From assembly GCF_022524485.1 (NCBI RefSeq), contig NZ_JAKXMK010000012.1, forward strand, positions 1 to 64,000: a stretch of 64,000 bases of DNA, given 5' to 3'. Shown here piece after piece: positions 44,251 through 55,190 of this stretch. The DNA is from Pseudonocardia alaniniphila (GTDB taxonomy: Bacteria; Actinomycetota; Actinomycetes; Mycobacteriales; Pseudonocardiaceae). The notes under the pieces are model-generated. The model was not told where the DNA came from and made no database searches. It saw nothing but the letters and a program-made list of their open reading frames with translations. The translations under genes were made by a program, and so were the position numbers. Position 1 is the stretch's first letter. The number at the start of each line of letters is the position of its first letter.

Positions 44251-45030
44251 CTACTCGTCGAGTAGGGCGGCGCGCCACCACGCGGCGTTGTCGGCGATGT
44301 AATCGGTGTTGGCGCCCCAGGTTCGACCGTGGCCTTCGCGCCACAGCGTCGCCCAAGGCTCGGTGCCGGTGTCGGCGCCGTGGGCAAGCAGGTCGTACAT
44401 GGCACGTGTGCGCTGAGGGAGCAGGTCGAGCAGCCGGTGTCGCTGGCCCTCGTCCAGGTCGTAGGCGTCGACGAGAACGCGGAGACGGCGTGCTGGGTTC
44501 GGTCGTGTTGCCGATGGGTCTGCGGTGAGCGGGACGAATCCGTGGGCGGCGTAGGCGAGATCCCAGAGTCGGGTGCCCGGCGCAGCGAAGTCCCAGTCGA
44601 TCAGGGTCCAGGAGCGGTCGCCGGAGCCGATGAGGTTCCACGGGGCGATGTCGTGGTGGACGATCAGGTCGGCGCCGACGTCGGGGATCGCAACCTGCCA
44701 ACACGCGTTCGGAGGCGGAACGAACTCGGCGGCCGCGTCGTGGAAGGCGCGGATCAGCCGGCCGATCTCGCTGAGTGACTGATCGGAGTCGAGCAGGTCG
44801 AGCCGATCGGGGTGCACCGGGGAACCGGGGATGTAGGAAAGGACTTCGCGTCCCAGCTCGTCGACGCCGAGTGGTCGCGGTGCCCACGTGAACCCTGCCT
44901 CGTGCAGATGTTCGAGAAAGGCGTGGACAGCTGGTGTGTGCGGGCCGGCTGGTCGGCGGACGGTGTTGCCGATGCGCACGACTCCCGCCGTCACGTTGCC
45001 GCCCGGCAGGCGCTCTTCTCGGTCGCTCAT
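44251..45030 (-). CDS. aminoglycoside-phosphotransferase-family protein
   Basis: 259 residues of the APH/choline-kinase fold. The catalytic loop VHHDIAPWNL is at about 124-133, and the metal-binding IDWDFA at 144-149. The N-terminal ATP-binding lobe is short. Members phosphorylate antibiotics, sugars or amino alcohols; resistance is only one option. ATG 45030 is chosen because the fold begins soon after it. It is divergent from the GyrI-like gene. Confidence 0.83.
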   Translation of the reverse strand: MSDREERLPGGNVTAGVVRIGNTVRRPAGPHTPAVHAFLEHLHEAGFTWAPRPLGVDELGREVLSYIPGSPVHPDRLDLLDSDQSLSEIGRLIRAFHDAAAEFVPPPNACWQVAIPDVGADLIVHHDIAPWNLIGSGDRSWTLIDWDFAAPGTRLWDLAYAAHGFVPLTADPSATRPNPARRLRVLVDAYDLDEGQRHRLLDLLPQRTRAMYDLLAHGADTGTEPWATLWREGHGRTWGANTDYIADNAAWWRAALLDE

Positions 45031-45238
45031 GCAGCAGTCGTCCATTCGCGTCGTCGTGGGCCCGCATCTGCGAGCAGCATGCCCAACGGGACGCGCAGCG
45101 ACATGTCCCAACGAGCGCGTCTGCGTCCGCGACCCTTCGGGACCGCCTGCCGCTCCTCAGCTCGACTCGTGACAGGCGCGCCGGGACACGGAAGGCTTCG
45201 AGGCCACTTCATCGTGACTTGTCGATCCAGGAGAACTC

Positions 45239-45856
45239 GTGGCAGTCAAGCTCGACTTCAAGCAGGAACTGGAGTGCTACAGGGCGAGGCGCAACTCACC
45301 GCAGGTCACCGATGTGCCGGACTTGCAGTACCTCATGATCGATGGTCACGGTGATCCGAACACGCCCGTCTACACGGACGCCGTCTCGGCGCTCTACCCG
45401 GTGGCCTACAAGCTCAAATTCGCCAGCAAGAAGGACCTTGACCGTGACTATGTCGTGATGCCGCTGGAGGGCCTGTGGTGGGCCGACGACATGGACGCCT
45501 TCACCAACGCTCGGGACAAGGCGCAGTGGGACTGGACCTTGATGATCATGGTTCCCGACTGGATCACGGCCGGGATGCTCGCTGATGCGGTCGAGCAGGT
45601 CGGCATGAAAGATCGACCCACCCGACTCGACGATCTCCGCCTGGAGGCCCTGTCGGAGGGACGCTGCGTCCAGGCTCTCCACGTCGGGGCCTATGACGAC
45701 GAGGCCGACCTGCTGCGGTACATGCACGAGGAGTTCATCCCTGATCAGGGCCTCAAGTTGGTCGGAAAGCACCACGAGATCTACCTCAGCGATCCGCGGA
45801 GGGCGGAACCCGCCAAGCTGCGCACGATCTTGCGACAGCCCGTTGCTGATGCATGA
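45239..45856 (+). CDS. GyrI-like domain protein
   Basis: 205 residues: KLDFKQELECYRARRNSPQV, PDLQYLMIDGHGDPN, PLEGLWWADDMDAF and LHVGAYDDEADLLRYMHEEF. This matches the stand-alone GyrI-like (small-molecule-binding) family, related to the effector domains of multidrug regulators. The GTG start follows GGAGAA. It may bind or hydrolyse cyclic or toxic compounds; not shown here. Confidence 0.82.
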   Translation: MAVKLDFKQELECYRARRNSPQVTDVPDLQYLMIDGHGDPNTPVYTDAVSALYPVAYKLKFASKKDLDRDYVVMPLEGLWWADDMDAFTNARDKAQWDWTLMIMVPDWITAGMLADAVEQVGMKDRPTRLDDLRLEALSEGRCVQALHVGAYDDEADLLRYMHEEFIPDQGLKLVGKHHEIYLSDPRRAEPAKLRTILRQPVADA

Positions 45857-45944
45857 GCCATCTCATCGTCGGATTCCGTGCGAGGGGCGACGGATTATCG
45901 CCCCCTCGGTCGATGACTCTCCACGTCGTGGTGCCGGTAGTTTC

Positions 45945-45980
45945 GTAGACCCGCAGCAAGACGTCGACGCTGTCCCGGGC
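45945..45980 (-). pseudogene. 36-bp scrap of a third AICE integrase
   Basis: Read on the minus strand, the segment encodes DSVDVLLRVYE and closely matches the active-site Tyr region of the integrase at 24000 (WAGHSVDVLLRVYAKC) and its remnant at 34851. Nothing else of the gene is left. Confidence 0.65.
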
Positions 45981-46065
45981 GGGTGGACGCGAGCGCACAG
46001 TTGACTCTCGACCTACCTGAGGCTCGATCCTCGAACAGATCGACACCCGTCAGACAGGGGCACAG

Positions 46066-46539
46066 ATGAACGACGACGTGATGGCTCGCCTGACCGCTGC
46101 CGTCGAGCGTGGGCGCACGGGTGACAGGGCAGACGCTCGGGCTGACCTCGAGGCGCTCTGGACCGAGATCGGGGAGGACGACGGCGATGCCTTCCACCGG
46201 TGCGTGATCGCGCACTTCACAGCGGATCTCCAGGATGACGACCGCAGCGAGCTGTTGTGGGACGAACGAGCGTTGGCTGCCGTTGCCGCGGTGACCGACG
46301 AACGAGCGCAGAAATACGACGAGTCGTTGCAGGTCCGCAGCTTCATGCCGTCGCTCTACCTGAGTATTGCCGACGACCACCGCCGCCTCGGCGACGCGGA
46401 TCAGGCCGCCGATTTCCTTGCTCGGGCTCGGTCTGCAAGTGACGCACTCGGTGATGATCCCTACGGGGCGATGGTCACGAACATCATGGAGAACATCGCG
46501 GCAGCGCTCGCCGCCGGGTCGACGGAGCGCCTTTCCTAG
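46066..46539 (+). CDS. small helical protein, TPR-like, unknown function
   Basis: 157 residues, nearly all helical by eye: VMARLTAAVERGRTGDRADA, HRCVIAHFTADLQDD, FMPSLYLSIADDHRRLGD, AADFLARARSASDALGDD. The paired helices look like two or three tetratricopeptide units. Probably a protein-binding scaffold; no partner is evident. ATG 46066 follows a weak GGGGCACAG region. Confidence 0.65.
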   Translation: MNDDVMARLTAAVERGRTGDRADARADLEALWTEIGEDDGDAFHRCVIAHFTADLQDDDRSELLWDERALAAVAAVTDERAQKYDESLQVRSFMPSLYLSIADDHRRLGDADQAADFLARARSASDALGDDPYGAMVTNIMENIAAALAAGSTERLS

Positions 46540-46655
46540 TTATCGGCATCGGATCGTGAGAAGGGCCGCCGGGAGTCTCCTCGTCGTACTCCGTTTCGGG
46601 AAGATTGCGTGACAAGTTCGGTTTGCGTGTGATCCAGTTCGCTACGCATACTGGG

Positions 46656-46674
46656 AAAGGTAAGGCTAACTTCA
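46656..46674. promoter_or_regulatory. candidate IdeR/DtxR iron box
   Basis: AAAGGTAAGGCTAACTTCA matches 14 of 19 positions of the IdeR consensus TTAGGTTAGGCTAACCTAA, and ends five bases before the CopD-like start. This suggests iron-dependent repression. Confidence 0.5.
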
Positions 46675-46678
46675 CTGC

Positions 46679-47845
46679 ATGGTTGTCGTTTCAACGTTTG
46701 CGGCCGCAGCGCCTGCGCCCGCCGCTCCGCCGGCCTGGCGGGTGCTCCCGGAGTTCCTCTACTTCGCCGCACTATGCGGAGCCACCGGCGGCGCCGGGGC
46801 TTACGTGCTCGCCGTCGGTCCTGCTCTGCGGCACGGCCCGGCTGTCGCGCCCACGATCGCCCGGAAGGCCGCGACCGGGCTCGGTGTGCTCGGCCCGGTG
46901 CTCGTCGTGGCGCTCTGGATGCAGCTCGCGGCGACCGTCGCGGGAGCCGGCAAGGGGATGCCGTTCGGGTCGGCGCTCTCGCCCGCCGCGATCGCGACGT
47001 ACATCGGCAAACCGGCCGCCGATGGCGAGTGGCTGGCCCCGGGAGTGCTGACGGCCGTGCAGTTCGCGTTCTACCTGGCGGCGGCGCTCGTGCTCGCCGC
47101 GCTGCTCGTCCCGGCTGCTCGGGCGCGGGTGCGGAGACTCGCCGGCAGTGCCGCCGTCCTCGCCGTCGTCGGCACGGCGGTCGGTGCGGTCCCGACGAGC
47201 GCAAACGGCGTCGCGAAGGAGCTCGGTGGCGTCTTCACCCAGCTACACGTGCTGGGCGGGACGACCTGGCTCGGCGGGCTCGGGATGCTGGCCGGGCTCG
47301 CCCTGGCCGCCCGGCACGCCCCCGGCGCCGGGGACGTCTGGGCCGCGGTCTGGGCATCGTTCAGCACGCTGGCGATGGCCGCCGTCGGGCTGGTGCTCGT
47401 GTCCGGGCTCTGGCTGCTGTGGATGCACGTCGGCAGCCCGGCCCAGCTGCTCACCACCACCTACGGCCGGTTCCTGCTGATCAAGCTGGTGCTGGTGCTC
47501 GCGATGCTGATCGCAGGCGCGCTCAACCAGCTCTCGCTGCTGCCCCGCATCGCGCGGGTGCGCCGGATCGAGCCCGACGACATATCGCTGCTCCGCCTCA
47601 CGCTGCGGCACTTCCCGCGGGTCGTCGCCCTGGAGGGGCTGCTCGGGCTGGCGGTCCTCGTCATCGTGCCGTTCCTCAGTGGATCGGCTCGCAAGCAGGC
47701 CGGCGAGACGGGCAGCCCCGAGCTGGACGTCAGCGTGCTGCTGATCGGGGTGCTCTTCGCCGCGATGCTCGTCGTGTCGTTCGTCGCGGCTGCGCGGCTG
47801 GGTGACCGCCTCGGGCGGCGGGTCCCGGTGGAGTCCGCGATCTGA
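46679..47845 (+). CDS. CopD-domain membrane protein
   Basis: 388 residues with about nine membrane helices. The conserved CopD part lies in the middle: FTQLHVLGGTTWLGGLGMLAGL near residue 185 with His189, and LWLLWMHVG near 245. The N-terminal helices start at about 20. CopD proteins are linked to copper uptake into the cell or periplasm. The ATG 46679 has no ribosome site and lies just after the candidate iron box, so control by iron is likely and the leader very short. Confidence 0.8.
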   Translation: MVVVSTFAAAAPAPAAPPAWRVLPEFLYFAALCGATGGAGAYVLAVGPALRHGPAVAPTIARKAATGLGVLGPVLVVALWMQLAATVAGAGKGMPFGSALSPAAIATYIGKPAADGEWLAPGVLTAVQFAFYLAAALVLAALLVPAARARVRRLAGSAAVLAVVGTAVGAVPTSANGVAKELGGVFTQLHVLGGTTWLGGLGMLAGLALAARHAPGAGDVWAAVWASFSTLAMAAVGLVLVSGLWLLWMHVGSPAQLLTTTYGRFLLIKLVLVLAMLIAGALNQLSLLPRIARVRRIEPDDISLLRLTLRHFPRVVALEGLLGLAVLVIVPFLSGSARKQAGETGSPELDVSVLLIGVLFAAMLVVSFVAAARLGDRLGRRVPVESAI

Positions 47846-47912
47846 GCTGCCGGGCTTGGCGCGACGGCGTCAGCCGACAAGGGCGTCGATGCTCGAGGCG
47901 TCAGGAATGGCG

Positions 47913-48840
47913 CTACCCGGAGATCTTTCCTCTGTTGAGGTGGGACTGCGCGTTGCGCACGGTCGGCAGCTCCCCGCCGACCGTGTGGTAGCGCCGACCG
48001 GCCACCAGTAGCTCCTCGGCCGGGAACTTGGTGATCACCTCGCACCCGTCGGCGGTGACCACCAGCTCCTCCTCGATCCGCGCTGCGCCCAGCCCGTCCG
48101 CGGAGGGCCAGTAGGTCTCCATGCACAGCTACGTCGGCTACCGCACCTGCTACTACCGCACGTTCGCGGTCGGCAGTGCCTCGCCGCCCAGAGAGACGCG
48201 TACACGCGGTGCCGCGAGTACATGGACGAGGCGATCGCCCTGGTGTGGCCCGGTGCCACCACCGCGGACATGGTGTCGGTCTGGCCCACGGCCCAGGAGT
48301 TCGGCTTCCCTGACGAGGAGGCCGCGTTCGCCCTGCAGCACGGGCACGGGGTAGGGCTGTCGATCTGGGAGAAGCCGATCTTCTCCCGGCTGGTGTCGCT
48401 GGAGCACCCGGAGGTGCTCGAGGAGGGCATGGTCTTCGCGTTCCCGCAGGGTCGAGATCCCGGCTCGAGCCCCGGAGGGGTTGAGCGGCGTCGCGCCGTG
48501 GTGCGGCGCGTGTGGGTCCTCGACCTGCGCACCCGAATAGTCAAGCCACGGCGCGTAGAGCTGGTGGTGGCGGGCGGCGGACCCGAAATCCCAGACGATC
48601 GGCTCGCCACCGCGCACCAGCAACGAGAAGCGGATCAATTTGTCGATCGCCCACGTGCCGATGTGCGTGGCGGTCATGTAGCGGATGTTGGTGAAGTCGA
48701 AGGCGAGCACCGCGCCCAGCTCCGGCTTCTCCAACTGCCCGCGCAGCCGCCGGAGCCGGTCCCCGCGCAGCCCGTCGAGATCGACCCGCTGCTCCCAGTC
48801 CACCGCGTTGGTGCCGAAGGTGGCCGTTCCCGGAGCGACA
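47913..48840 (-). pseudogene. M24-family peptidase disrupted by an internal inversion
   Basis: Three pieces of one M24 (Xaa-Pro-type) peptidase are out of order. The N-terminal part is on the minus strand (48840 to 48441: LGAVLAFDFTNIRYMTATHI, VWDFGSAARHHQLYAPWL, ARAGISTLRE). The middle part is on the plus strand (48123 to 48440: SYVGYRTCYYRTFAVGSAS to PEVLEEGMVFA). The C-terminal part is again minus (48122 to 47913: ETYWPSADG, IEEELVVTADGCEVITKFP). About 130 residues between the first and second parts are missing, and about 20 extra residues sit before ARAGIS. The gene cannot be functional. Confidence 0.85.
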
Positions 48841-48843
48841 CGG

Positions 48844-49572
48844 TTACACGCGCGGAACGGGTGGTGCCGGTTGATTCCCGGCGACGGTCGCGCGGATCTG
48901 GTCGACCACGGTCTCACGCCATTCCTCGGGCAGGATCGCGAACGTCCCGTCCTCAACGGTCCTCAGCGCCTCCTCGGCAACGAGTGCGGGCGAGACGCCT
49001 TCGGGCGACATCCCCGTGGCCACCAGAGCAGGGCAGACCATGCTGATGCTCACCGGAGTACCGGCCAGCACCATGGCCGCGTGCTTCACGACAGCGGTCA
49101 CCGCGTGCTTGGACGGTCCGTACGCGCCACCACCGGGAAACACCGTGAGGCCGGCAAGTGAGGCGGTGACCAGCACGTGGGCCGGCTCGTCCATCGCGAG
49201 CAGCCGCGGCACGAAGGCCCTCAGACCGTTGACGACACCGGACACGTTCACCGCGAACACCCGGTCCCATTCCTCAGCAGGCACCTCCCACGGCGCGCCG
49301 ACGGACCGTCCGACGATGCCGGCGTTGAGGCAGATCAGCCGGGCCTGCGGCGCGCGGTCGGCGAGGGCCTGCATTGCCACAGGATCGGCGACATCGCCGG
49401 TAACGGCGGTTGCGCCGAGCCGCGTCGCCGCTGCGGTGACTCCGACCGCGTCGACATCGACCAGGACGAGCTCAACCCCCTTGGCATGCAGCGCTTCCGC
49501 CAAAGCCAGCCCGATGCCACCAGCGGCTCCAGTGACTACCGCTTCCAGAGGACCATCTCCCAGCCTCTTCAT
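48844..49572 (-). CDS. short-chain dehydrogenase/reductase
   Basis: 242 residues of the classical SDR fold: cofactor motif TGAAGGIG near residue 15, DVDAVGVT after the second strand (acidic residue favouring NAD), LNAGIVG, the catalytic Ser in VTASLAG and YGPSK with Tyr and Lys near residue 152. Substrate unknown. It lies directly upstream of the broken M24 gene, with which it once formed an operon. Confidence 0.9.
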   Translation of the reverse strand: MKRLGDGPLEAVVTGAAGGIGLALAEALHAKGVELVLVDVDAVGVTAAATRLGATAVTGDVADPVAMQALADRAPQARLICLNAGIVGRSVGAPWEVPAEEWDRVFAVNVSGVVNGLRAFVPRLLAMDEPAHVLVTASLAGLTVFPGGGAYGPSKHAVTAVVKHAAMVLAGTPVSISMVCPALVATGMSPEGVSPALVAEEALRTVEDGTFAILPEEWRETVVDQIRATVAGNQPAPPVPRV

Positions 49573-49599
49573 TCCGTGGGGGCTCCCAAGATCGCCGGC

Positions 49600-49683
49600 A
49601 TGAAGGTCATCCGCGAGACCCTAGAGACCTCGGCCCGAGCCCTGCACGTCGATATGGAAGCCCGCGCTCGGTCCGTTCAGTAG
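49600..49683 (+). other. short tail-like frame, origin unclear
   Basis: A 27-codon frame (MKVIRETLETSARALHVD, then MEARARSVQ) starts at 49600. It looks like the C-terminal end of some larger protein, but the upstream sequence is the SDR gene on the other strand. Possibly a remnant. Confidence 0.25.
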
Positions 49684-49817
49684 CCGCGGGGCTCGACGGT
49701 GGACGGGCGCTGCGGGCATGCTGGTCGCAGCGCGCGACTGGCGGGACGAGGATGGAGCACCATCGGGAAGCCTGATCGCGGGAGCCGACCGCCTGGGCTC
49801 TCGCCCGAGGCGGTTCC

Positions 49818-50699
49818 ATGCCGATCGCACAGACCTCCACCGCTCGCCTGCTCCCTGGAGCACCGGTTGCGGACGCAGTCCTGAACGACGTCCGGTCCCG
49901 GGCGCAGGCGCTGCGCGACCGTGGGGTGACGCCCTCGCTCGCGACCATCCTCGTCGGTGACGACGATGCGAGCGCCGGCTACATCAGGATCAAGCAGCGC
50001 CAGGCGGCCGAGCTGGGATTCCGGTCCCCGCATGCCCATCTTGCGGCCGATGCGACCCAAGAACAGCTTCACGACGTGATCCGCGCCTTCAACGGCGATC
50101 CCGCGGTGCACGGGCTGCTCATCCAGTTCCCGATCCCGGGACACCTCGACTACGGCGAGGCGTTGATGCTGGTCGACCCGGACAAGGACGTCGACGGCAT
50201 GCATCCGATGAACCTCGGTCGTCTGGCCGCCGGCCTTCCCGCGCCCGTTCCGTGCACCCCGGCAGGGATCGAAGCCCTGCTCGACCACTACGAGATTCCC
50301 GTCCGGGGTCGTCATGTCGTCATACTCGGCCGTGGTGCCACCCTCGGACGGCCGTTGTCGATCCTGCTCTCGCAGAAGCGCCGCACCGCCGACGCCGCGG
50401 TCACCGTCGTGCACACCGGAGTTCCGAACTGGGCCGATTACACGCGCAACGCCGATGTCCTCATCGCCGCAGCCGGCGTGCCCGGCATCATCCGCCCCGA
50501 GCACGTCCGCCCGGGCAGCGTGGTGATCGGTGGCGGGGTGCGTTACCAGGGGCGGCGTCTACTGCCCGACGTCGAGGAGTCCTGCGACCAGGTGGCCGGC
50601 GCGATCACTCCACGAGTCGGCGGAGTAGGGCCCACAACCGTGGCGATGCTCTTCCGGAACGCTGTCGCCGCCGCGGAGCGGACGGTGGAAAGAACCTGA
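49818..50699 (+). CDS. folD: methylenetetrahydrofolate dehydrogenase / cyclohydrolase
   Basis: 293 residues. FolD interconverts 5,10-methylene-, methenyl- and 10-formyl-tetrahydrofolate. Seen are YIRIKQRQAAELG with the catalytic lysine, the LLIQFPIPGH segment, DKDVDGMHPMNLGRLA, GRGATLGRPLSILL for NADP and GGVGPTTVAML at the end. All key residues of the family are in place. ATG 49818 is preferred by homology. A second folD elsewhere is possible; this one sits among broken genes, so it may be a specialised paralogue. Confidence 0.93.
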   Translation: MPIAQTSTARLLPGAPVADAVLNDVRSRAQALRDRGVTPSLATILVGDDDASAGYIRIKQRQAAELGFRSPHAHLAADATQEQLHDVIRAFNGDPAVHGLLIQFPIPGHLDYGEALMLVDPDKDVDGMHPMNLGRLAAGLPAPVPCTPAGIEALLDHYEIPVRGRHVVILGRGATLGRPLSILLSQKRRTADAAVTVVHTGVPNWADYTRNADVLIAAAGVPGIIRPEHVRPGSVVIGGGVRYQGRRLLPDVEESCDQVAGAITPRVGGVGPTTVAMLFRNAVAAAERTVERT

Positions 50700-50725
50700 G
50701 TGGGGCCCTGCCCACATTCGCTTCA

Positions 50726-52458
50726 TCACCCCGCGCGCGGTGAACCGGGGAGCGCGCCGGTGACGGTGCGACCTGCGACAACGGTGGCCACGACGCGGGT
50801 GCCCGGCAGGTCATCGACAGCGCAGGTGACCGGGTCACGATCCAGGAGGACCAGGTCGGCGTGGCTTCCCGGTCGCAGGTCGCCGACCTCGTGCCAGCCC
50901 AGTACCTCCGCTGCCCGGCGGCCCCACATCGCGTAGGCCTCTCGCCTGCTCACCACCTGCGCGGGGCCGTCGTTGCGCGACGGTCCCGCGCCGATCCGGT
51001 GCGTGGTTGCGAGCGCGATGCATTCGAACGGGTTCTTGGGCCCCCAATCGCTGCTCCCCGCTACGGTGAGGCCGGAGTCGATCATTCGACGGAACGCGTT
51101 CAGATGGCCCATGACGTGCTCGCCGACGCGTTGCCGGATGCGCGCTCCCTTGCCCGTGGTGAATCCGATGCTGACCGTGACCTGCAGGCCGTGCTCGGCA
51201 TAGCGCGTCGCCTGACGTTCGTCGAGAAAATAGGCGTGCTGGAGAATCCGCGCTCGCTCCCGTCGATGCTGCCTTCAGCCCGCATCTCGTCGAGGATTCC
51301 GAGGATCACGTCGTGCTCGCCGAGTCCGCTCGCACACAGGTTGACGCGCAGCCCCTCGCTCGCCGGCTGGCGCAGCGCTGTGCCGAGCAGGGACGGCGAC
51401 GTGTGCCATTCGCCGGTCGTCCGCTCGCCGAAGGGCCCGATGTAGGGCTCCCGCATGACCATCTTGCCGTTGCTGAAGGGCCCTGCAGGCTTGATGGTGA
51501 AGCCGTCGACCCGCAGGAAGTCACCGTGATCACCCTCGATCGCCGTGGCGCGAGTGAGCTCGCCTCTCAGCGTCGCTGCGTCGGCGGACCCGACGTGAAG
51601 AGCGGCGCCGAGCACCTCGGAGGCCGCGAGCACCCGGACGGTGAGTGCGCCCTCCTCGGCCAGGGTGCGGTAGACCGCGATGTGCTCGGGTTCCATCGCG
51701 TGGCCCTCATAGATGGTGGTGACGCCGAGTGCGTTCTGTGCCGCGATGGCCTCGCGTGCCGCCCCGGGGATCAACGCCCGGCGCACGAACGGTATCTGCG
51801 CCCATTTCGCTGCCCAGAAGTCGTCATGGTTCAGGTTGTAGTAGTTGTTCACCGCCCCCCGCAGTCGCCCGGTCGGCCGGCCGTAGTCGTCCTTCTCGAC
51901 GACGACGTTGCCGAGATGGTTCGGGGTGTCGTGACCGATCCCGAGAACGGCGAGCGCTGCCGTGTTGAAGGCAGCGTGGTTCGGCAGATTGGGGGCCCAC
52001 GCCTGCACCATGACCGGGTGATCGCGAGTCCCCGCGTCGAGTGTCACGGCGTCGGGCAGCACGCCTTCGGTGAGGTCGCGCCACGTCCTGCCGATGAAGT
52101 AGTGCGGCTCACCGACGGGCGTCGTCATCACCCATTCCCCGGCCGGCGTCCGCGCGGCCTGTCGGCGAATCGCGCTGATGATGTCGGCGTGGTCTCGGGC
52201 GTCACCGACGTCGACGGTGGGCGCGGCGAAGGCGGCGAAGTGCAGAGCGTGCGGATGCGTGTCGACGAGACCAGGGGCCACGACGAGACCCGACACGTCG
52301 ACCTGCTCGGCACCAGGGCAGGCCTGGAGAACCTCCTCCAGCTCGCCTGCAGCGACGACACGACCGTCGCGGATGCCCAGAGCGTCGACCACGAGTGTCT
52401 CGTCCACGCGGACGGTGCCGCCGGTCAGCACGACGGTGGCGCCTTCGGCTTCGGTCAT
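50726..52458 (-). pseudogene. amidohydrolase-family protein, frameshifted
   Basis: The first 400 or so residues are intact: VDVSGLVVAPGLVDTHPHAL with the metal-site HPH, and DGFTIKPAGPFSNGKM. Near 51258 the frame shifts: after AEGSIDGSERG the similarity continues in another frame (RARILQHAYFLDERQATRYA, VMGHLNAFRRM, AGSSDWGPKNPFECIALATT, SHADLVLLDRDP). A single inserted or lost base explains it. The ATG at 52458 overlaps the stop of the MFS gene (ATGA). Either a young pseudogene or an assembly error. Confidence 0.85.
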
Positions 52459-53785
52459 CGCAGACCCCATTCAGCTGCAGCCGTCGTCGCTGGGCCGGCG
52501 GCGTTGTCATGGCTGGTCTGCTGGAGCATCAGCACGCAGCCCAGGCTGATCGCCGCGGTGACGAATACGTACACCGCCACCGTCGTCGTTCCTCCGGTGA
52601 GAAGGAGGCTCGTCGCCAGCACGGGGGCCGGCCCACCCCCGATGGTCGCACCGAGCTGGTAGCCGACCGACGATCCGCTGTAGCGGACCCGCGTCGGGAA
52701 CAGCTCCGCGATGCCCGCTCCCATGGGCCCCGCGAGCGGTGCCACGCCCGCGAACGCCACCACCAGCATGATGGCCATGAGCAGCGGGCCTCTGATCTCC
52801 AGCACGGGGAACCACGCGAAGGTGAACAGCGCTGTGAAGCCGGCACCACCGATCATGACCACACGCCGCCCGACCCGGTCGCTCAACGCCGCGAACAACG
52901 GCTCGCCCGCGGTCATGGCGAACGTGCCGACGGCGGTCGCGATCAAGAACTGCCCGCGCGGCAGTCCGAGCTCGACCGCCCAGTAGTAGAGCAAGAACGT
53001 CGCCAGCAGGTAGCTGGTCGTGTTCGCCCCGAGGCTCATCCCCGCCGTGACGAGGACCTCTCGCCAGTAGCCCCGCACCACCTCCACGATGGGCAGCCGG
53101 ATCGTCGCCCCCGTGGCTTCGGCCTCGGCGAACTCGGGGGACTCCGCCAAGCGCAGACGGATGAACAGGCCGATGCACACCACCAGCGCGCTGGCGAAGA
53201 ACGGGACGCGCCAGCCCCACGAGAGGAAGGCGTCCGGGCTGAGCGGGCTCAACGCCAGGAAGACGAGGGTGGCCAGCGTGACCCCGGCCGGTGCGCCCGC
53301 CGCTGCCCACGACCCCATGAGGCCCCGGCGCCGCTTCGGCGCGTGTTCCATGCCGATGAGAACCGCGCCGCCCATCTCACCGCCCGCCGAGACGCCCTGC
53401 ACGATGCGCAGGACGACCAGCAGGATCGGCGCCCAGATCCGGCGGTGGCGTACGTCGGCAGAAGTCCGATGAGGACCGTCGCGGATCCCATCATGACGAG
53501 GGTGATGGACAGCGTGTTGCGCCGTCCGAACCGGTCCCCGAGGTGCCCGAAGACAATGCTCCCGAGTGGGCGGGCCACGAAGCCCGCAGCGAAGGCCCCG
53601 AAAGCGAGAAGCGTGCCGACAGCGGGATCAGTAGCCGGAAAGAAGAGTTTGTCGAACGCCAACGCCGCTGCGGTGGCGTAGATGAAGAAGTCATACCATT
53701 CGATTGCAGTGCCGATCAGCGCGGTGATCGCAAGTCTCGCCGTCGAGGGCCGCGCACCGGGCGACTGGTCACCGACGTCGTTCAT
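52455..53785 (-). pseudogene. MFS transporter (metabolite:H+ symporter type), frameshifted
   Basis: The N-terminal piece reads [20 protein letters not shown], then [20 protein letters not shown], the signature of the sugar/metabolite-proton symporter group. Near 53440 the frame breaks after PTYATAG and continues as [20 protein letters not shown] in another frame, then to the normal end. About twelve helices are present in total. One base is probably missing. It was the first gene of an operon with the amidohydrolase, probably the uptake partner for its substrate. Confidence 0.85.
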
Positions 53786-54181
53786 GTGCGGCCCGATCGG
53801 CGAGCTCTGACCGTGGAACGGTGGGGCGGGCATTCCATACAACGTGCCTCTCGGGCGCATGTGGTCATCGATAGGACATGTGGGCCACCGCCCTGGCGTG
53901 TGACCTGCTTCCTTCGGTGAGGCCGCCGTCCGCTGCAGTCCAGAAAACGCACATCGCTGGATGATGCGGTCGCGGGCTTCAGCGACATCGTTGCGGAAAT
54001 TCCTGCGGTCGGCAGGTGGTGTTTGTACTATCGGTCTGCATCAGATCGTCGGGTATGCTTGCGCCCTCGACCGGCTGCGGTTCCTCCACCGCATCGATCG
54101 TGAATCCGGCGGGCCGAATACCTCGGAGAACGACCGTCACCGAAGGACCGCGCATCCGGCGCCGGAAGGCCCGACGTGCTC
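53786..54181. other. about 400 bp without a supported gene
   Basis: It lies upstream of the MFS gene and downstream of the GNAT gene. No coherent frame, terminator or repeat stood out. Confidence 0.45.
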
Positions 54182-55180
<999 letters not shown>

Positions 55181-55190
55181 GCCCGCTACG

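Noticed and set aside
48222..49046. 274-codon plus-strand frame
   Set aside because: Only the first 75 codons are real sequence (inverted M24 piece); the rest is antisense to the M24 N-terminus and the SDR.
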